Positions 35,537 to 44,399 of a DNA stretch of 64,000 nt are shown here, piece by piece. Under the pieces are notes generated by a model. That model was not told the DNA's origin and did no database searches. It saw only the letters and a program-made list of their open reading frames with translations. The stretch is from Paenibacillus arenilitoris (lineage in GTDB: Bacteria > Bacillota > Bacilli > Paenibacillales > Paenibacillaceae): assembly GCF_014705655.1 (NCBI RefSeq), contig NZ_JACXIY010000019.1:1-64000 (forward strand), read 5' to 3'. Position 1 is the stretch's first letter, and every line of letters begins with the position of its first letter. Made by a program: the position numbers and the translations under genes.

Positions 35537-36457
35537 TTATAGGCCCATAAAAGCTTTGGCCATCTCCATATCCGCTTCCTTCCCGGTCATCAGCGCGAAT
35601 TTGGCCACCATCGCGGGATACGCGGCCCATTGCTCGGCGATATGCTCATGCATGGTCGGCCATACCCGGCCGCCCGCCTTCTCGTAACGCTTGAGCAAAT
35701 CCCGCAGCCCCTCCTCGCCGAACAAGGCGTAGAAAATGACGAAATCTTTGCCCGGATCGCCGACCTCCGCTTCCGTCCAGTCCTGGAAGCCCGTCACCCG
35801 GCGATGCTCGTCGATCAGAATATGCGGCGGATGCATATCGCCATGGTTAAGAACGCTATAGTCCGGCCAGTAGGAGCCGCGCGCCAGCCAAGTCGTCCAT
35901 CTCTGCAGCAGCTCGGCCGGCACGGCGAAATGCTGCTTCACCTCTTCGATCACGTCCGCGAACGCCTGGCGCGCCTCCAACGGACTTTTCACGCGAAGCC
36001 CCGCCTCGGCCGCCTTCCCGTGATCGATGCGGTGCAGCGCCGCCAGCGCTTCGGCGAACGAGTCGAAGAATGCTTCCGGCAGCGAATGCTGCTCGTACAG
36101 CCAGGCATATCCGCCCGCGGCCGGATCGACGGTGGCAACCGGCTTGCCGCCGAGCAGCGGGTAAGCGATCAGCTCCGGCGTAAAGATTCGCCAGTCCGGC
36201 GCGTCGATCGGCAGCTGCTCCCGCACGAGCTTCAGCACTTTATATTCGTTCTCCGCTCGCTCCAGCACGTCGGCGCGTCTCGGCTTGCGGAGCACCCAGC
36301 GCGCCCCGCCGGCGTCCTTCGCGAACGCCACCAGGAAGTCCATGCCCGACTCGTTGATGTCGAGGCTGTCCTCCTCAATCCGCAAGCCGCCGGCCGCCGC
36401 GGCGGTCAGCAATTGTTGTTTCACGCTCGTATATTCGTTCGGTTGTAAAGTTGTCAT
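35537..36457 (-). CDS. mph: Macrolide 2'-phosphotransferase
   Basis: This 306-residue aminoglycoside/macrolide kinase-fold enzyme phosphorylates the 2'-OH of the macrolide desosamine. Family signs are the Lys-containing strand RWVLRKPRR, the catalytic loop LNHGDMHPPHILID and the metal block VTGFQDWTEAEVGDP; the spacing follows Mph proteins rather than aminoglycoside kinases. The ATG lies 10 nt after AAGGAG. A leader of about 310 nt upstream carries a short peptide frame with an RLR motif and an intrinsic terminator, suggesting drug-dependent attenuation. The Mph subtype cannot be assigned by eye. Confidence 0.87.
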   Translation of the reverse strand: MTTLQPNEYTSVKQQLLTAAAAGGLRIEEDSLDINESGMDFLVAFAKDAGGARWVLRKPRRADVLERAENEYKVLKLVREQLPIDAPDWRIFTPELIAYPLLGGKPVATVDPAAGGYAWLYEQHSLPEAFFDSFAEALAALHRIDHGKAAEAGLRVKSPLEARQAFADVIEEVKQHFAVPAELLQRWTTWLARGSYWPDYSVLNHGDMHPPHILIDEHRRVTGFQDWTEAEVGDPGKDFVIFYALFGEEGLRDLLKRYEKAGGRVWPTMHEHIAEQWAAYPAMVAKFALMTGKEADMEMAKAFMGL

Positions 36458-36486
36458 TTGGCATCCGCTCCTTCAAATTAGACAAA

Positions 36487-36516
36487 ATAAAAAACACAGA
36501 CGCTGCCGCCCGTGTT
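36487..36516 (-). terminator. Attenuator in the mph leader
   Basis: On the minus strand AACACGGGCG and CGTCTGTGTT pair (8 of 10) around GCAG, followed by TTTTTTATTTT. It lies 30 nt before the mph start, so transcription must pass it for the gene to be expressed. Confidence 0.75.
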
Positions 36517-36708
36517 CGTCGCAATCGGATTATCGGAAACCCAAAGAATCGTATGCCTATAGGCTATGGATTAACGAAACAAACCATCCGCCCATCGGCG
36601 TGATGTCCGTTACGTTACCATTCTTACTAGCCATACAGGGGGTATCCGCGGATAGACATACGTATCCCGATTGCTCCGCGCACAAGCAGAGCGATGAGCA
36701 AGCCGCAA

Positions 36709-36747
36709 TTAGACGCGGGCCTTTCTCAATCGGGAAAAATCTACCAC
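36709..36747 (-). CDS. Leader peptide MVDFSRLRKARV, candidate macrolide sensor
   Basis: This 12-codon frame begins with GTG, 6 nt after a strong GGAGGGG. It encodes an Arg-Leu-Arg motif (codons CGA TTG AGA) and then Lys-Ala-Arg. Arg/Lys-X-Arg/Lys motifs cause macrolide-dependent ribosome arrest in known leaders such as ErmDL. The RLR codons overlap CCCGATTG (36727-36734), which can pair with CAATCGGG at 36666-36673; a third copy, CCGATTG, lies at 36522-36528 next to the terminator. Arrest would therefore be positioned to change leader folding. Confidence 0.7.
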   Translation of the reverse strand: MVDFSRLRKARV

Positions 36748-36779
36748 ACGTAACCCCTCCGTTCGAATAAAGTAACCCC

Positions 36780-36808
36780 AGTGTAGCAGATACCTTCGCC
36801 CTCGACAA
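36780..36808 (-). promoter_or_regulatory. Sigma-A promoter of the mph leader
   Basis: TTGTCG and TACACT are 17 bp apart on the minus strand. The predicted start is near 36773, giving a leader of about 315 nt before mph. Confidence 0.75.
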
Positions 36809-36895
36809 CGCTTTTTCGGAATAACGGCTTGACCTTAACGCCGCGTCAACCTTTACGATAAAGGCGATTACGCGAATGATCAGGAGGAAGCCGAC

Positions 36896-37582
36896 ATGCC
36901 AGACCATCAAACCATCTATCAAGAAGAAGCCGAGCGGTATCACCGGCTTATCGCGAAGCAGCCCGATCTGGGCGAAGCGATTGAAGAGCTATTCCCCCCC
37001 GCAGGGCTCGACGTCGTCGATCTGGGAGCCGGCTCGGGCAGGCTGACGGTCCCTCTGGCGGCGAAAGCGAAATCGATTATCGCGCTCGACGCATCCGAAG
37101 CGATGCTCGAAGTAAATGCCGCCAGACTGCGGCACGCCGGCTGCACGAATTGGAGCACGAAGGTCGCCGACCACCGCAGCCTGCCGCTCGCGGACCGAAG
37201 CGCGGACCTCATCGTCTCCGGCTGGAGCATCGGCTACTTGGGGGATTCCAGAACCCGCGGCTGGGAACAAAACATTCGCCGGGTCATCGGCGAAATCAAG
37301 CGGGTGCTTCGCCCGGGCGGCGCCGCCCTCGTCTTCGAAACGATGGGGACCGGCCATGAAACGCCTCATCCGCCCGATTTTCTGCAACAATATTACGCGG
37401 CGCTCGAGAAGGAATACGGCTTCTCGTACCAATGGATCCGCATGGATTATCGCTTTGAGAGCGCCGGCGAGGCGGAGGAGCTTATCCGCTTCTTCTTCGG
37501 CGACGAGTTGGCGGACGAAGTCGCGAAGCGGAGGCTGTCCGTCGTGCCCGAATGCGCGGGCGTCTGGCGGCTGCGGCTGTAA
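36896..37582 (+). CDS. Class I SAM-dependent methyltransferase
   Basis: This 228-residue methyltransferase has motif I VVDLGAGSGRLTVPLA, motif II IIALDASEAMLEV, and the post-motif region ADLIVSGWSIGYLG with LRPGGAALVFETMG. It belongs to the UbiE/BioC-like small-molecule group, substrate unknown. AGGAGG precedes the ATG. It is divergent from the mph leader, with a TTGACC...GTCAA dyad at 36829-36849 that may belong to its promoter. No rRNA-methylase signature is present, so a direct link to macrolide resistance is not supported. Confidence 0.9.
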   Translation: MPDHQTIYQEEAERYHRLIAKQPDLGEAIEELFPPAGLDVVDLGAGSGRLTVPLAAKAKSIIALDASEAMLEVNAARLRHAGCTNWSTKVADHRSLPLADRSADLIVSGWSIGYLGDSRTRGWEQNIRRVIGEIKRVLRPGGAALVFETMGTGHETPHPPDFLQQYYAALEKEYGFSYQWIRMDYRFESAGEAEELIRFFFGDELADEVAKRRLSVVPECAGVWRLRL

Positions 37583-37615
37583 TCGGCCGCCTTCCCTATC
37601 CCTAACGGGCAGCAA

Positions 37616-37647
37616 AAGCCCCCTGACAACGGCAGGTCAGGGGGCTT
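37616..37647. terminator. Bidirectional terminator
   Basis: AAGCCCCCTGAC pairs with GTCAGGGGGCTT. It lies between the convergent methyltransferase and chemoreceptor genes. Confidence 0.85.
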
Positions 37648-37654
37648 GTCATCC

Positions 37655-39175
37655 TTATCCGGCTATGCCGCGAAGGCTTGTCTCCGCCTCCTTGATCCGG
37701 TCGAGGCTGGCGCGGTTGTTCTGCAGCAGGTTGTCCAGCGTCGCGGACAGCTGCTCGAGCGTCGCGGATGCTTCCTCGCTGATGGACGCGAGATTGGACG
37801 TGGAATCCGCGATGACCCCGGAGGAGCCGCCGATCTTGTGCATCAGGCCGCTGTACCCGGACGTAAGCGCGTTAAGCTGCGCGACCGAATCCGTAATGGA
37901 CTCGAACGATTGCTTCGTCTGCTCTGTGATCGCGCCGCTCTCCTGCGTGCGGGCAGCCGCTTCGTTCAGCTTGCCGCGGGTCGACTCGGACTGCCGGGCG
38001 AACTCCTCCAGCTGTTCCGTAATGCGCGCCGCGGCCAGCGAGGTCATGTCCGCCAGCTTCCGGATCTCGGCGGCCACGACGGCGAAGCCTTTGCCGTGTT
38101 CGCCGGCGCGCGCCGCTTCGATGCTGGCGTTGAGCGCCAGCAGATTCGTCTGATTCGCGATATCGCTGATCGTCACGCTGAATTGGCTCGTCTCCGCAAG
38201 CCGGTCGATCAGCTGCGACGTCTCTTCCGTAACCGACTCGATGTCCTTCGCGAAGCCCGCATTCGTCTCCGACAGCCTGTTCATCTTGCTCCTGCCCTCG
38301 TCCGCCAGCCGGGCCGCTTCTCCGGTTTTGCCCAGCAGCTCCTCGATCGAGCTCGTCATCTCGCCGACGAGCACGTTCATCTCTTGGATGGAATCGCTGA
38401 TTGCCAGCGTCGAATCCACTTGGTCCGAAGCGCCCCGGGAAATTTCCTGGAACGCGATGTTCATCTCGACGAAGGCGAAGTTATTGTCCTCGCCTGCCTG
38501 CGTGACGCCGCCAAGATGCGCGGACACCTCCGCTACATTGTCCAGCACGGCCTTCTTCTGCTCCGCCTGCTGCGCGGACAGCCGCTCGGCTTGATCCCGC
38601 GAAGCCTCCATGCTGCCTATGAGGCGCGACGATACGTAGATTAGCCCGATCAGCAGCGCCGCGATCAGGACGTACAGGATCACGAAGGTCGGAATCGCGC
38701 TTTCGTCCAGCTTTAGCTGCTCCTGCTGCCCGATCAGAATGTACAGCAGCTGGGCGAATCCGATAACGAGTCCGAGAATGAGCGACCACAGCCGCATGAA
38801 TATGACGCAAATGACGAGCATATAGAAAATCGAAAACGTATTGGCTACGCTCGGGGATTGAAGAATGGAGGAGACCGAGCTGACGGCCGTGCCGAGAACG
38901 GCAATGTAGCCGATGGATTGAATCAGCTTCCGGGAATAGTGAAAGAACGCGTACAGTCCCGTCAATGCAAGCTGCAGCCCGATGACCGTATACGCGCTGC
39001 CGTCGGTATTGCCCTTCCCGAGAAAAGCGATCATGCTCATCAAAGTTACGGCCAGCGTGAAAACGTTGGCGAACATGACGACGGAATTGCGCCGCACCAT
39101 GTCCCGGTCCCTAGCGGATAGAAGCTTGTCCCTCTCTTTGGCAGCCGTTCGGATGTTCCTGTAAATGTTCGTCAT
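37655..39175 (-). CDS. Methyl-accepting chemotaxis protein, multi-helix membrane sensor
   Basis: This 506-residue chemoreceptor has an unusual front end: about six membrane helices between residues 30 and 200 with short loops and no periplasmic ligand domain. The cytoplasmic part is a complete signalling module with the hairpin tip [41 protein letters not shown]. The ATG at 39175 is favoured over a longer frame that lacks a ribosome binding site. A membrane-embedded or energy-related signal is likely. Confidence 0.9.
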   Translation of the reverse strand: MTNIYRNIRTAAKERDKLLSARDRDMVRRNSVVMFANVFTLAVTLMSMIAFLGKGNTDGSAYTVIGLQLALTGLYAFFHYSRKLIQSIGYIAVLGTAVSSVSSILQSPSVANTFSIFYMLVICVIFMRLWSLILGLVIGFAQLLYILIGQQEQLKLDESAIPTFVILYVLIAALLIGLIYVSSRLIGSMEASRDQAERLSAQQAEQKKAVLDNVAEVSAHLGGVTQAGEDNNFAFVEMNIAFQEISRGASDQVDSTLAISDSIQEMNVLVGEMTSSIEELLGKTGEAARLADEGRSKMNRLSETNAGFAKDIESVTEETSQLIDRLAETSQFSVTISDIANQTNLLALNASIEAARAGEHGKGFAVVAAEIRKLADMTSLAAARITEQLEEFARQSESTRGKLNEAAARTQESGAITEQTKQSFESITDSVAQLNALTSGYSGLMHKIGGSSGVIADSTSNLASISEEASATLEQLSATLDNLLQNNRASLDRIKEAETSLRGIAG

Positions 39176-39375
39176 GCCTGTCACCCATCCCCTTATGTAA
39201 TCGCTTACTACTCCCTGCTTCCAGGGTACTACCCGATGGCCGCGCAATTTAAGGTGATCGCTGCCGAAATAGGTCGGATACCTCTTTTATCGGGAAATTC
39301 GTCCTGGTTTTGTAGAGGCAATTCCGAGGGCGGTACTACAAAAAGAGAGTACTAGTTTGCGGTGGGAACGGTCAC

Positions 39376-39381
39376 TATAAT
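39376..39381 (+). promoter_or_regulatory. -10 box of the DUF2157 gene
   Basis: A consensus TATAAT lies 36 bp before the gene; the -35 region 17 bp upstream (TAGTTT) is weak. An inverted repeat (GTACT...AGTAC) lies at about 39335-39355. Confidence 0.45.
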
Positions 39382-39416
39382 ACAGACATACCAACCAAGA
39401 AAGGCATGTGAACGCG

Positions 39417-41651
39417 ATGGTCCGATTAAATGTGGCGCGCGTCGGATTTCTGATGGGCGTCTCCTTATTGCTTGCGTCCGTCATTTACTTTTTTGCGGCG
39501 AATTGGGACGGCTTCGGACGGGCCGACAAAATCCTTTGCTCCGCCGGCATCCTCGTGCTGTTCTACGGGGCGTCTTATTTTTTCTCGAAAATGAAAATCA
39601 TGCTGGGCCACCACTCGTTCCTGTCGGCCAGCTTTCTCGTCGGCGGCTGCGTCTCCTTCGGAGCGGCCGTCGCGCTTCTGCACCAAATCTACCACTCCCA
39701 GGTGGATACGTACGAGCTGTTCCTCGTCTGGTCCGTGCCGGCGCTGCTGTTTGCCGTCATTACGCGCAGCGGGGCCTTCTACATCCTGGCCTTCGCGCTT
39801 GGGCATATGACGATTTGGCAATATTTCTTTCCATCTTCACTGTATATCCGGCATACCGATTGGCATATGCTCCTGATCGGCTGCCTGTTCGCCTTGCTCA
39901 ATCTCGTCCTGCTCGCGCTGACGGAGACGAAGGCACTGAAGTCCGCTCCCTTGAAGGTGCTGAGCTTCCTTGTCCTGCATGTCTCTCTGCTTGTGCTCGC
40001 GAACTATTTCGAGCCGGCCCCGTACAACGTTTGGACCAATATCGCCGCCCTAGCGGGGATCGCGGCGGGGTTTTACTACTACATCCGCGTACGATTGGAC
40101 AAAACGATGCTCACTTTGCTTGCGCTTGCGGCTTCCGCCTACGCCGTATCGAAATTCATCAAGCTCATGGCGGAGCATTTGTCGACGGCTTTCTTCGTCT
40201 GCGGCCTTCTCTTCGTGGCTTTGCTGCTCGCGGGGAACGTCATGTTCTTCCGGTATTTGAACCGGCTGGGGCATAGCGGGGATAACGCCGGGGAAGAAGC
40301 GGTGAAGGAGCCTGCCGCGCCCGGCAAGAAGGAGGCGGTCGGCAGCATCGTATCCATGATCGTGACCGTTATCGGCATTCTGATCGGCAGCATATCCCTC
40401 ATCGGACTTGTCGTGATGGCTTCGGGGGACGCCGACCCTCAATATACGTTATTCGTCCTTGGGGTTCTGTTCGTCATCCCGGCCCTCTGGCTCCGAACAA
40501 TAAATCCCGTCGTTCGCTATACGCTGCTGACGATCGGCTACGCGGTCGGCATCGTCGCCGTCATCTGGATCGATTCGGCCGGCCTGTCGCTGCTGTTCCT
40601 CTTCGTGACGGCCGCCGGATGGTTCCGGCTGCAGGGACGCGCCCAGCATCTCCTCACCTATTCGCTGATCAACCTGAATGCCGCGATCGTGCTGTTCCAG
40701 CTCATGGACCGAATCGAGCACACGCCAACTTATATCGTATTTGCTCTCGCGGTGCTGAACGCGGTCGTCCTTGCCTGCCGGTTCCTGCTCCGGGACGGCC
40801 CTTCAAGGCGGCATTTGTGGGAGGGCGGACTGTTCTACGCGCTGTTGTTCCTGTTCTGGCTGACGTTCATGGAAAATATTTATCCGCATTCGAATTTGTT
40901 GTTCAACTGGTTCAACTTCATCGCGGTAACCGGGCTGGCCTTCCTGTTCGTCCGGCGCGGCGAAGCTTACGGGACGACGCTCGGCCTGACGTTCTGGTTC
41001 GCGTTCGTCGCCTTCAAATATTACGATCTGCTATGGTCGCTGCTGCACAAATCGATCACGCTCGCGGTGCTGGGCCTTCTCTTCATCGCGATCACGTACG
41101 CGTTCGCCTACCGGGCGCGGGCGGGCGCGCCGGAGGAGGCGGGCCGTTCCCGTTTCATGCCGCGCAGAAGCCCGGTCCTCATCGCCGTCGTCGTGGCGCT
41201 GCAGCTCGGCTACGTCGGCTATCAAGCGGCGGCAAGCGAGTCTCTGCTCACGGGCGGCACCGAGATCAAGCTGCGGATCGAACCGGTCGACCCGAGATCG
41301 ATGCTTCAGGGCGATTACATGACGCTCCGCTACGCTATCTCTACGCCGCCGCAGGCGATTGCGGCCGAGCTGGAATCCCGGCCGGGCCTAAGCCGGATCA
41401 AGGTCGTGCTTCGTCCGGACGCCTCGGGGGCGTACGTCTTCGACCGGCTGTACAAGGACGGCGAGAAGCTGGCGGACGGCGAAATCATGATCAAAGGCAA
41501 GGCGAGCGGCTGGCAAACCGTCTATTACGGCATCGAAACGTATTTCGTTCCGGAAGGCACCGGCCGGGACGCTGAGCGGAATGCCAAGTACGCCTACGTC
41601 AGGGTGAACGGACGCGGCGACGCGATGCTGGAGCGCATCGGCGGGGAATGA
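39417..41651 (+). CDS. DUF2157/GDYXXLXY-domain membrane protein
   Basis: This protein of about 744 residues has roughly eighteen membrane helices arranged in two DUF2157/DUF4401-like blocks. It ends in a soluble GDYXXLXY domain (motif GDYMTLRY, about residue 645) preceded by one helix. The function is unknown; family members occur widely in bacteria as one or two genes. The start is either ATG 39417 or GTG 39408; the AAAGG is 12 or 3 nt away. It stands alone downstream of a TATAAT box. Confidence 0.85.
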   Translation: MVRLNVARVGFLMGVSLLLASVIYFFAANWDGFGRADKILCSAGILVLFYGASYFFSKMKIMLGHHSFLSASFLVGGCVSFGAAVALLHQIYHSQVDTYELFLVWSVPALLFAVITRSGAFYILAFALGHMTIWQYFFPSSLYIRHTDWHMLLIGCLFALLNLVLLALTETKALKSAPLKVLSFLVLHVSLLVLANYFEPAPYNVWTNIAALAGIAAGFYYYIRVRLDKTMLTLLALAASAYAVSKFIKLMAEHLSTAFFVCGLLFVALLLAGNVMFFRYLNRLGHSGDNAGEEAVKEPAAPGKKEAVGSIVSMIVTVIGILIGSISLIGLVVMASGDADPQYTLFVLGVLFVIPALWLRTINPVVRYTLLTIGYAVGIVAVIWIDSAGLSLLFLFVTAAGWFRLQGRAQHLLTYSLINLNAAIVLFQLMDRIEHTPTYIVFALAVLNAVVLACRFLLRDGPSRRHLWEGGLFYALLFLFWLTFMENIYPHSNLLFNWFNFIAVTGLAFLFVRRGEAYGTTLGLTFWFAFVAFKYYDLLWSLLHKSITLAVLGLLFIAITYAFAYRARAGAPEEAGRSRFMPRRSPVLIAVVVALQLGYVGYQAAASESLLTGGTEIKLRIEPVDPRSMLQGDYMTLRYAISTPPQAIAAELESRPGLSRIKVVLRPDASGAYVFDRLYKDGEKLADGEIMIKGKASGWQTVYYGIETYFVPEGTGRDAERNAKYAYVRVNGRGDAMLERIGGE

Positions 41652-41660
41652 TCCCTTTCC

Positions 41661-42119
41661 CTAATTCGCCAGCCTTCTAAGCTCGGGATATTCCTCCAAA
41701 TAACCGTTGCGCGCAAGCTCGGAGAGCGCCTTCCGGATGCTGTGCTCGTCTTCGCCGGATTGGTCGGACAGCATGAGCAGCTCGTCGATCGTAATATTGC
41801 GGTGCTGCTTGCAATAGGTCAGCAGGCCTTTGGCGGCCCAGGACAGGCGGTCGTCCTGGAATTCGCCGATCATTTTGCGGAACAGCTTATGCGGAATGAG
41901 CTGTTCGTCGACGAGCTCCTGCATCGCCTTGATCGCCTGCTTCGTCGTCATGCGGCCTTTCTTGGCCACTTCGGACAGCGACAGCGACGCGGTATCCGAT
42001 GTGTGCGAGCTAAGCACGATGTAAGTCATCTGCGAATAAATGTCCAGGTTCGGCTTAAAAAAGATTTCCGTCGATATCGTAAAGTTGCGCAATTGGGTTT
42101 GCGCGGCATCCGTCGTCAT
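41661..42119 (-). CDS. Winged-helix DNA-binding protein
   Basis: This 152-residue protein has two helix-turn-helix-like units. The first is SLSEVAKKGRMTTKQAIKAMQELVDEQLI; the second is ITIDELLMLSDQSGEDEHSIRKALSELARNGYLEE. The layout resembles small replication-initiator-like HTH proteins of Bacillales, but no specific target is evident. It is convergent with the DUF2157 gene, ending 9 bp from it. Confidence 0.75.
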   Translation of the reverse strand: MTTDAAQTQLRNFTISTEIFFKPNLDIYSQMTYIVLSSHTSDTASLSLSEVAKKGRMTTKQAIKAMQELVDEQLIPHKLFRKMIGEFQDDRLSWAAKGLLTYCKQHRNITIDELLMLSDQSGEDEHSIRKALSELARNGYLEEYPELRRLAN

Positions 42120-42220
42120 CGAATCGTTCTCCCTTCCGAATGGGTTGTATCAGTATAATCATTCGTAGAGGAAGATCCGGTTCGGACTTTATGAGAGATT
42201 TATAATGATGCATGAAACGC

Positions 42221-42270
42221 GGAGTGGCGTCCCCGCGGCCCGAATCGGCCGGCAGGGACGCCACTCTCTC
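42221..42270 (-). terminator. Terminator of the second merR gene
   Basis: GAGAGAGTGGCGTCCC and GGGACGCCACTC form a long stem on the minus strand directly after the stop codon. There is no strong T run, but the stem is very stable. Confidence 0.65.
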
Positions 42271-42277
42271 TTACGCC

Positions 42278-43015
42278 CTAGGCGTTGCGGTCGGCATATT
42301 CGGCCATCGCGCCTTGCATGAACTTGGCCAGGCCTTCGCCGAATTGATCGATGTTCTTCGTGAAGCGGCCGTCGTCGACGTACATTTGGCCAAGACCGCG
42401 GAACGCTTCGAGCGAATAGCTGCCCATCCGGTTCAGAAAGTCGTACCATTCCTTGATTGCGGCCTGCGCCTCGTCCGAAGCCGGCGATTCGTGCCGCAGC
42501 GAAGCCAGCTTCCGGTAGATGCCGTTCATCTCCTCCGCCATCTCCGCCTGCTCCTGCGCGGACAGCTTCCCGAGCTTCGCGTTCGACCGGTCGACCGCTT
42601 CGTCGCCCCAGCGCTCGCGCGCCTCCCGTTCGTATGGATTGCTGCTGAAATCAAAGCCTTCGAATTTTTGCTTGTTCGTCATATGAATTTCTCCCTTCGC
42701 GTGCCGGATCGTCAATTCGATCGTTTGGATCATCCGGTCGAGCTGGCTCCGCTTGTCGAGCAGCATTCGCCGGTGCATCTCAAGCGCCTCCTCGTGGTCA
42801 AAGGAAGGATTGTCGACGATCTCCTTAATTTTTTTCAACGGGAAGCCGAGCTCGCGGAAAAATAAAATTTGCTGCAGCATCTGAAGGTTGTCGTCCGAAT
42901 AGAGACGGTAGCCGGCGTCCGTCTGCCCCCCGGGCTTCAGCAGTCCGATCTCGTCGTAATGATGCAGCGTGCGCACGCTGATGCCGACCAGATCGGCCAC
43001 TTCCTTTACTTTCAT
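42278..43015 (-). CDS. MerR-family regulator, TipA-like
   Basis: This 245-residue regulator has a MerR domain (MKVKEVADLVGISVRTLHHYDEIGLLKPGGQTDAGYRLYSDDNLQMLQQI), a coiled-coil linker and a C-terminal TipAS domain with the family start about residue 115 (KFEGFDFSSNPYEREARERWG). TipA-like proteins trap hydrophobic antibiotics and activate multidrug genes. Its own promoter (43040-43070) has the MerR architecture, so autoregulation is expected. Confidence 0.9.
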   Translation of the reverse strand: MKVKEVADLVGISVRTLHHYDEIGLLKPGGQTDAGYRLYSDDNLQMLQQILFFRELGFPLKKIKEIVDNPSFDHEEALEMHRRMLLDKRSQLDRMIQTIELTIRHAKGEIHMTNKQKFEGFDFSSNPYEREARERWGDEAVDRSNAKLGKLSAQEQAEMAEEMNGIYRKLASLRHESPASDEAQAAIKEWYDFLNRMGSYSLEAFRGLGQMYVDDGRFTKNIDQFGEGLAKFMQGAMAEYADRNA

Positions 43016-43039
43016 GGCGGTTCGCCTCCCTTGGCTTTT

Positions 43040-43070
43040 ACTTTAAGGTATCACGTTACGTGAGGGTCAA
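43040..43070 (-). promoter_or_regulatory. MerR-type promoter with 19-bp spacer
   Basis: TTGACC and TAAAGT are separated by 19 bp on the minus strand, with the dyad CTCACGTAACGTGA in the spacer. This is the same design as at 31687-31717 with a different operator. Confidence 0.85.
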
Positions 43071-43166
43071 TAGGCGATTTATTTTTCCATTCAAGCCCGT
43101 CCGCATCGCCGTTTTCAAAAAAGGCCAATCCGGTCGCTTGAACCGAATTAGCCTTCAACTTCGCCT

Positions 43167-43475
43167 TCATCCACCTCCGTACCGGTACGCCGCCAGATCG
43201 ACGCGCCCGTCCCGATCTACCTCGACGCCCTCGCCGTTCAAATAAAGCGTCTGCATGAACCGTCCTTCCCCGTCCTTGATCGCGATCTCGCCTTTCGCGT
43301 TGACGACCCTGTGCCAAGGCAGCTTGTGCGCCTCGCTCATCGAGTGAAGAATCCGCACCACCTGCCTGGCCCCCCTGCGGCTTCCCGCTTGCTCCGCGAT
43401 CTGCCCGTAAGTCATGACATAACCTTCCGGTATCGATCTGATGATGTCGATCACCCTCTTCGTAAACGGCTGCAT
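43167..43475 (-). CDS. Alkyltransferase-like protein (MGMT family without the acceptor Cys)
   Basis: This 102-residue protein is of the O6-alkylguanine-DNA alkyltransferase fold. The active-site motif PCHRV reads PWHRV here (Trp54), so it cannot accept an alkyl group. Such ATL proteins bind O6-alkylguanine and hand the lesion to nucleotide excision repair. The Arg finger and recognition-helix region (GARQVVRILHSM) is present. It is a single gene. Confidence 0.9.
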   Translation of the reverse strand: MQPFTKRVIDIIRSIPEGYVMTYGQIAEQAGSRRGARQVVRILHSMSEAHKLPWHRVVNAKGEIAIKDGEGRFMQTLYLNGEGVEVDRDGRVDLAAYRYGGG

Positions 43476-43813
43476 ATCCCGCGTTCTCTCCTTCCGCTGG
43501 CGTTCGTTGTTCCCTTACCTTATCAAAAAAAGCCGGGACAAGACAGCCCGCAAGCCGAATAGGAGCTGCGCACGCCTGCGCATACTAGGAAAACAGCCGT
43601 TTCATCGTCCCCGATGCTCGGCGATTTACAAAGTCGGCGGAATTTTTTCGTTTTTTTTTCGAAAAGTTTGAAAAAAGTTTTTCACTTTTGCTCCAAACGA
43701 TGTAGAATAGAGGCAAAGGGTTTGAAACCGATTAGGTCATACACGCTAACGCCGTATCCCTCCACCGCAGTCACAAGTCGAAAGAAAATAACGGTCCCTT
43801 TTTTTCGATTACT
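43476..43813. other. Gene-free region upstream of yjlC
   Basis: No gene is supported. A stretch rich in T and A (43640-43690, with TTTTTTTTTCGAAAAGTTTGAAAA-like words on plus) precedes a TAGAAT -10-like box near 43706 with TTTTCA 18 bp upstream. This is the best candidate for the yjlC-ndh promoter, leaving a leader of about 200 nt. Confidence 0.4.
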
Positions 43814-43831
43814 TTGTGAAAAGTGTAACAA
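43814..43831 (+). promoter_or_regulatory. Rex-type operator before yjlC-ndh
   Basis: TTGTGAAAAGTGTAACAA matches the Rex consensus TTGTGAANNNNTTCACAA at 12 of 14 defined positions. In Bacillus subtilis Rex represses yjlC-ndh according to the NADH/NAD+ ratio, and the same two genes follow here. Confidence 0.7.
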
Positions 43832-43921
43832 TGTTCTGAGGTGTGGCCTACCTCATTAGCGGCCTGACATGATTGACTCCAAACTTACCTTCAAAACTTA
43901 CGCAAAGGGGGACATTCTCTA

Positions 43922-44365
43922 ATGTCACAACTATCTACCGAGCAAGTAGCAGTAAGCATAGCGGAAGAAAAGCAGTCATTAGACGTTCTTGACCAGTTAA
44001 TGAAGCCGGAGGTTCAACAGTCCTTGACGGTTCTGGTCGATAACCTGCCGAAGCTGGCCGAGATGGTCACGATGATGACGAAAGCTTACGATTTCGCTTA
44101 CGGCATCGCGACCGATAAAGTGTTGATCAATGATTTCGCCCAAGGGATCGGCGAATTCGTGAAGCCGGTTCAAGAGAAGGCCAAGGGCCTTGCGACGGCG
44201 GCGATGGAAGCCGGCGAACGCTCGCACGAAGCGGAAGCGGCCGGCGCGACGGTCGGCTTGTTCGCCATGCTCAAGATGCTCAAGGATCCGGAAGTGCAAC
44301 GTACGCTTCGCTTCGCGCAAGCTTTCCTGAACGTGCTCGCCGAGCGGAGAAATGAAAAGGCATAA
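43922..44365 (+). CDS. yjlC: DUF1641 protein, YjlC-like
   Basis: This 147-residue helical protein has the DUF1641 core (LDQLMKPEVQQSLTVLVDNLPKLAEMV and the C-terminal MLKMLKDPEVQRTLRFAQAFLNVL). It contains no membrane helix. It precedes a type II NADH dehydrogenase gene by 34 bp, as yjlC precedes ndh in Bacillus subtilis. A regulatory or assembly role for the dehydrogenase is inferred from that linkage. Confidence 0.85.
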   Translation: MSQLSTEQVAVSIAEEKQSLDVLDQLMKPEVQQSLTVLVDNLPKLAEMVTMMTKAYDFAYGIATDKVLINDFAQGIGEFVKPVQEKAKGLATAAMEAGERSHEAEAAGATVGLFAMLKMLKDPEVQRTLRFAQAFLNVLAERRNEKA

Positions 44366-44399
44366 TACGCTTAACGCATAGAACGAACGGAGGATGAAC

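Noticed and set aside
36567-36644. Second leader peptide beginning MASKNGNVTD
   Set aside because: No convincing ribosome binding site precedes it and it lacks a known arrest motif; kept only as a weak alternative.
36557-36943. 128-residue minus-strand gene before mph
   Set aside because: The frame spans the mph promoter and leader, has no suitable ribosome binding site, and its product shows no family features. The 12-codon leader frame explains the region better.
36896-37582. Methyltransferase as an rRNA macrolide-resistance methylase
   Set aside because: It is a generic small-molecule class I methyltransferase and lacks Erm-type sequence blocks; only its position beside mph suggests resistance.
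43051-43317. Small minus-strand frame after the ATL gene
   Set aside because: It overlaps the ATL gene and the merR promoter region, and has no recognisable product.
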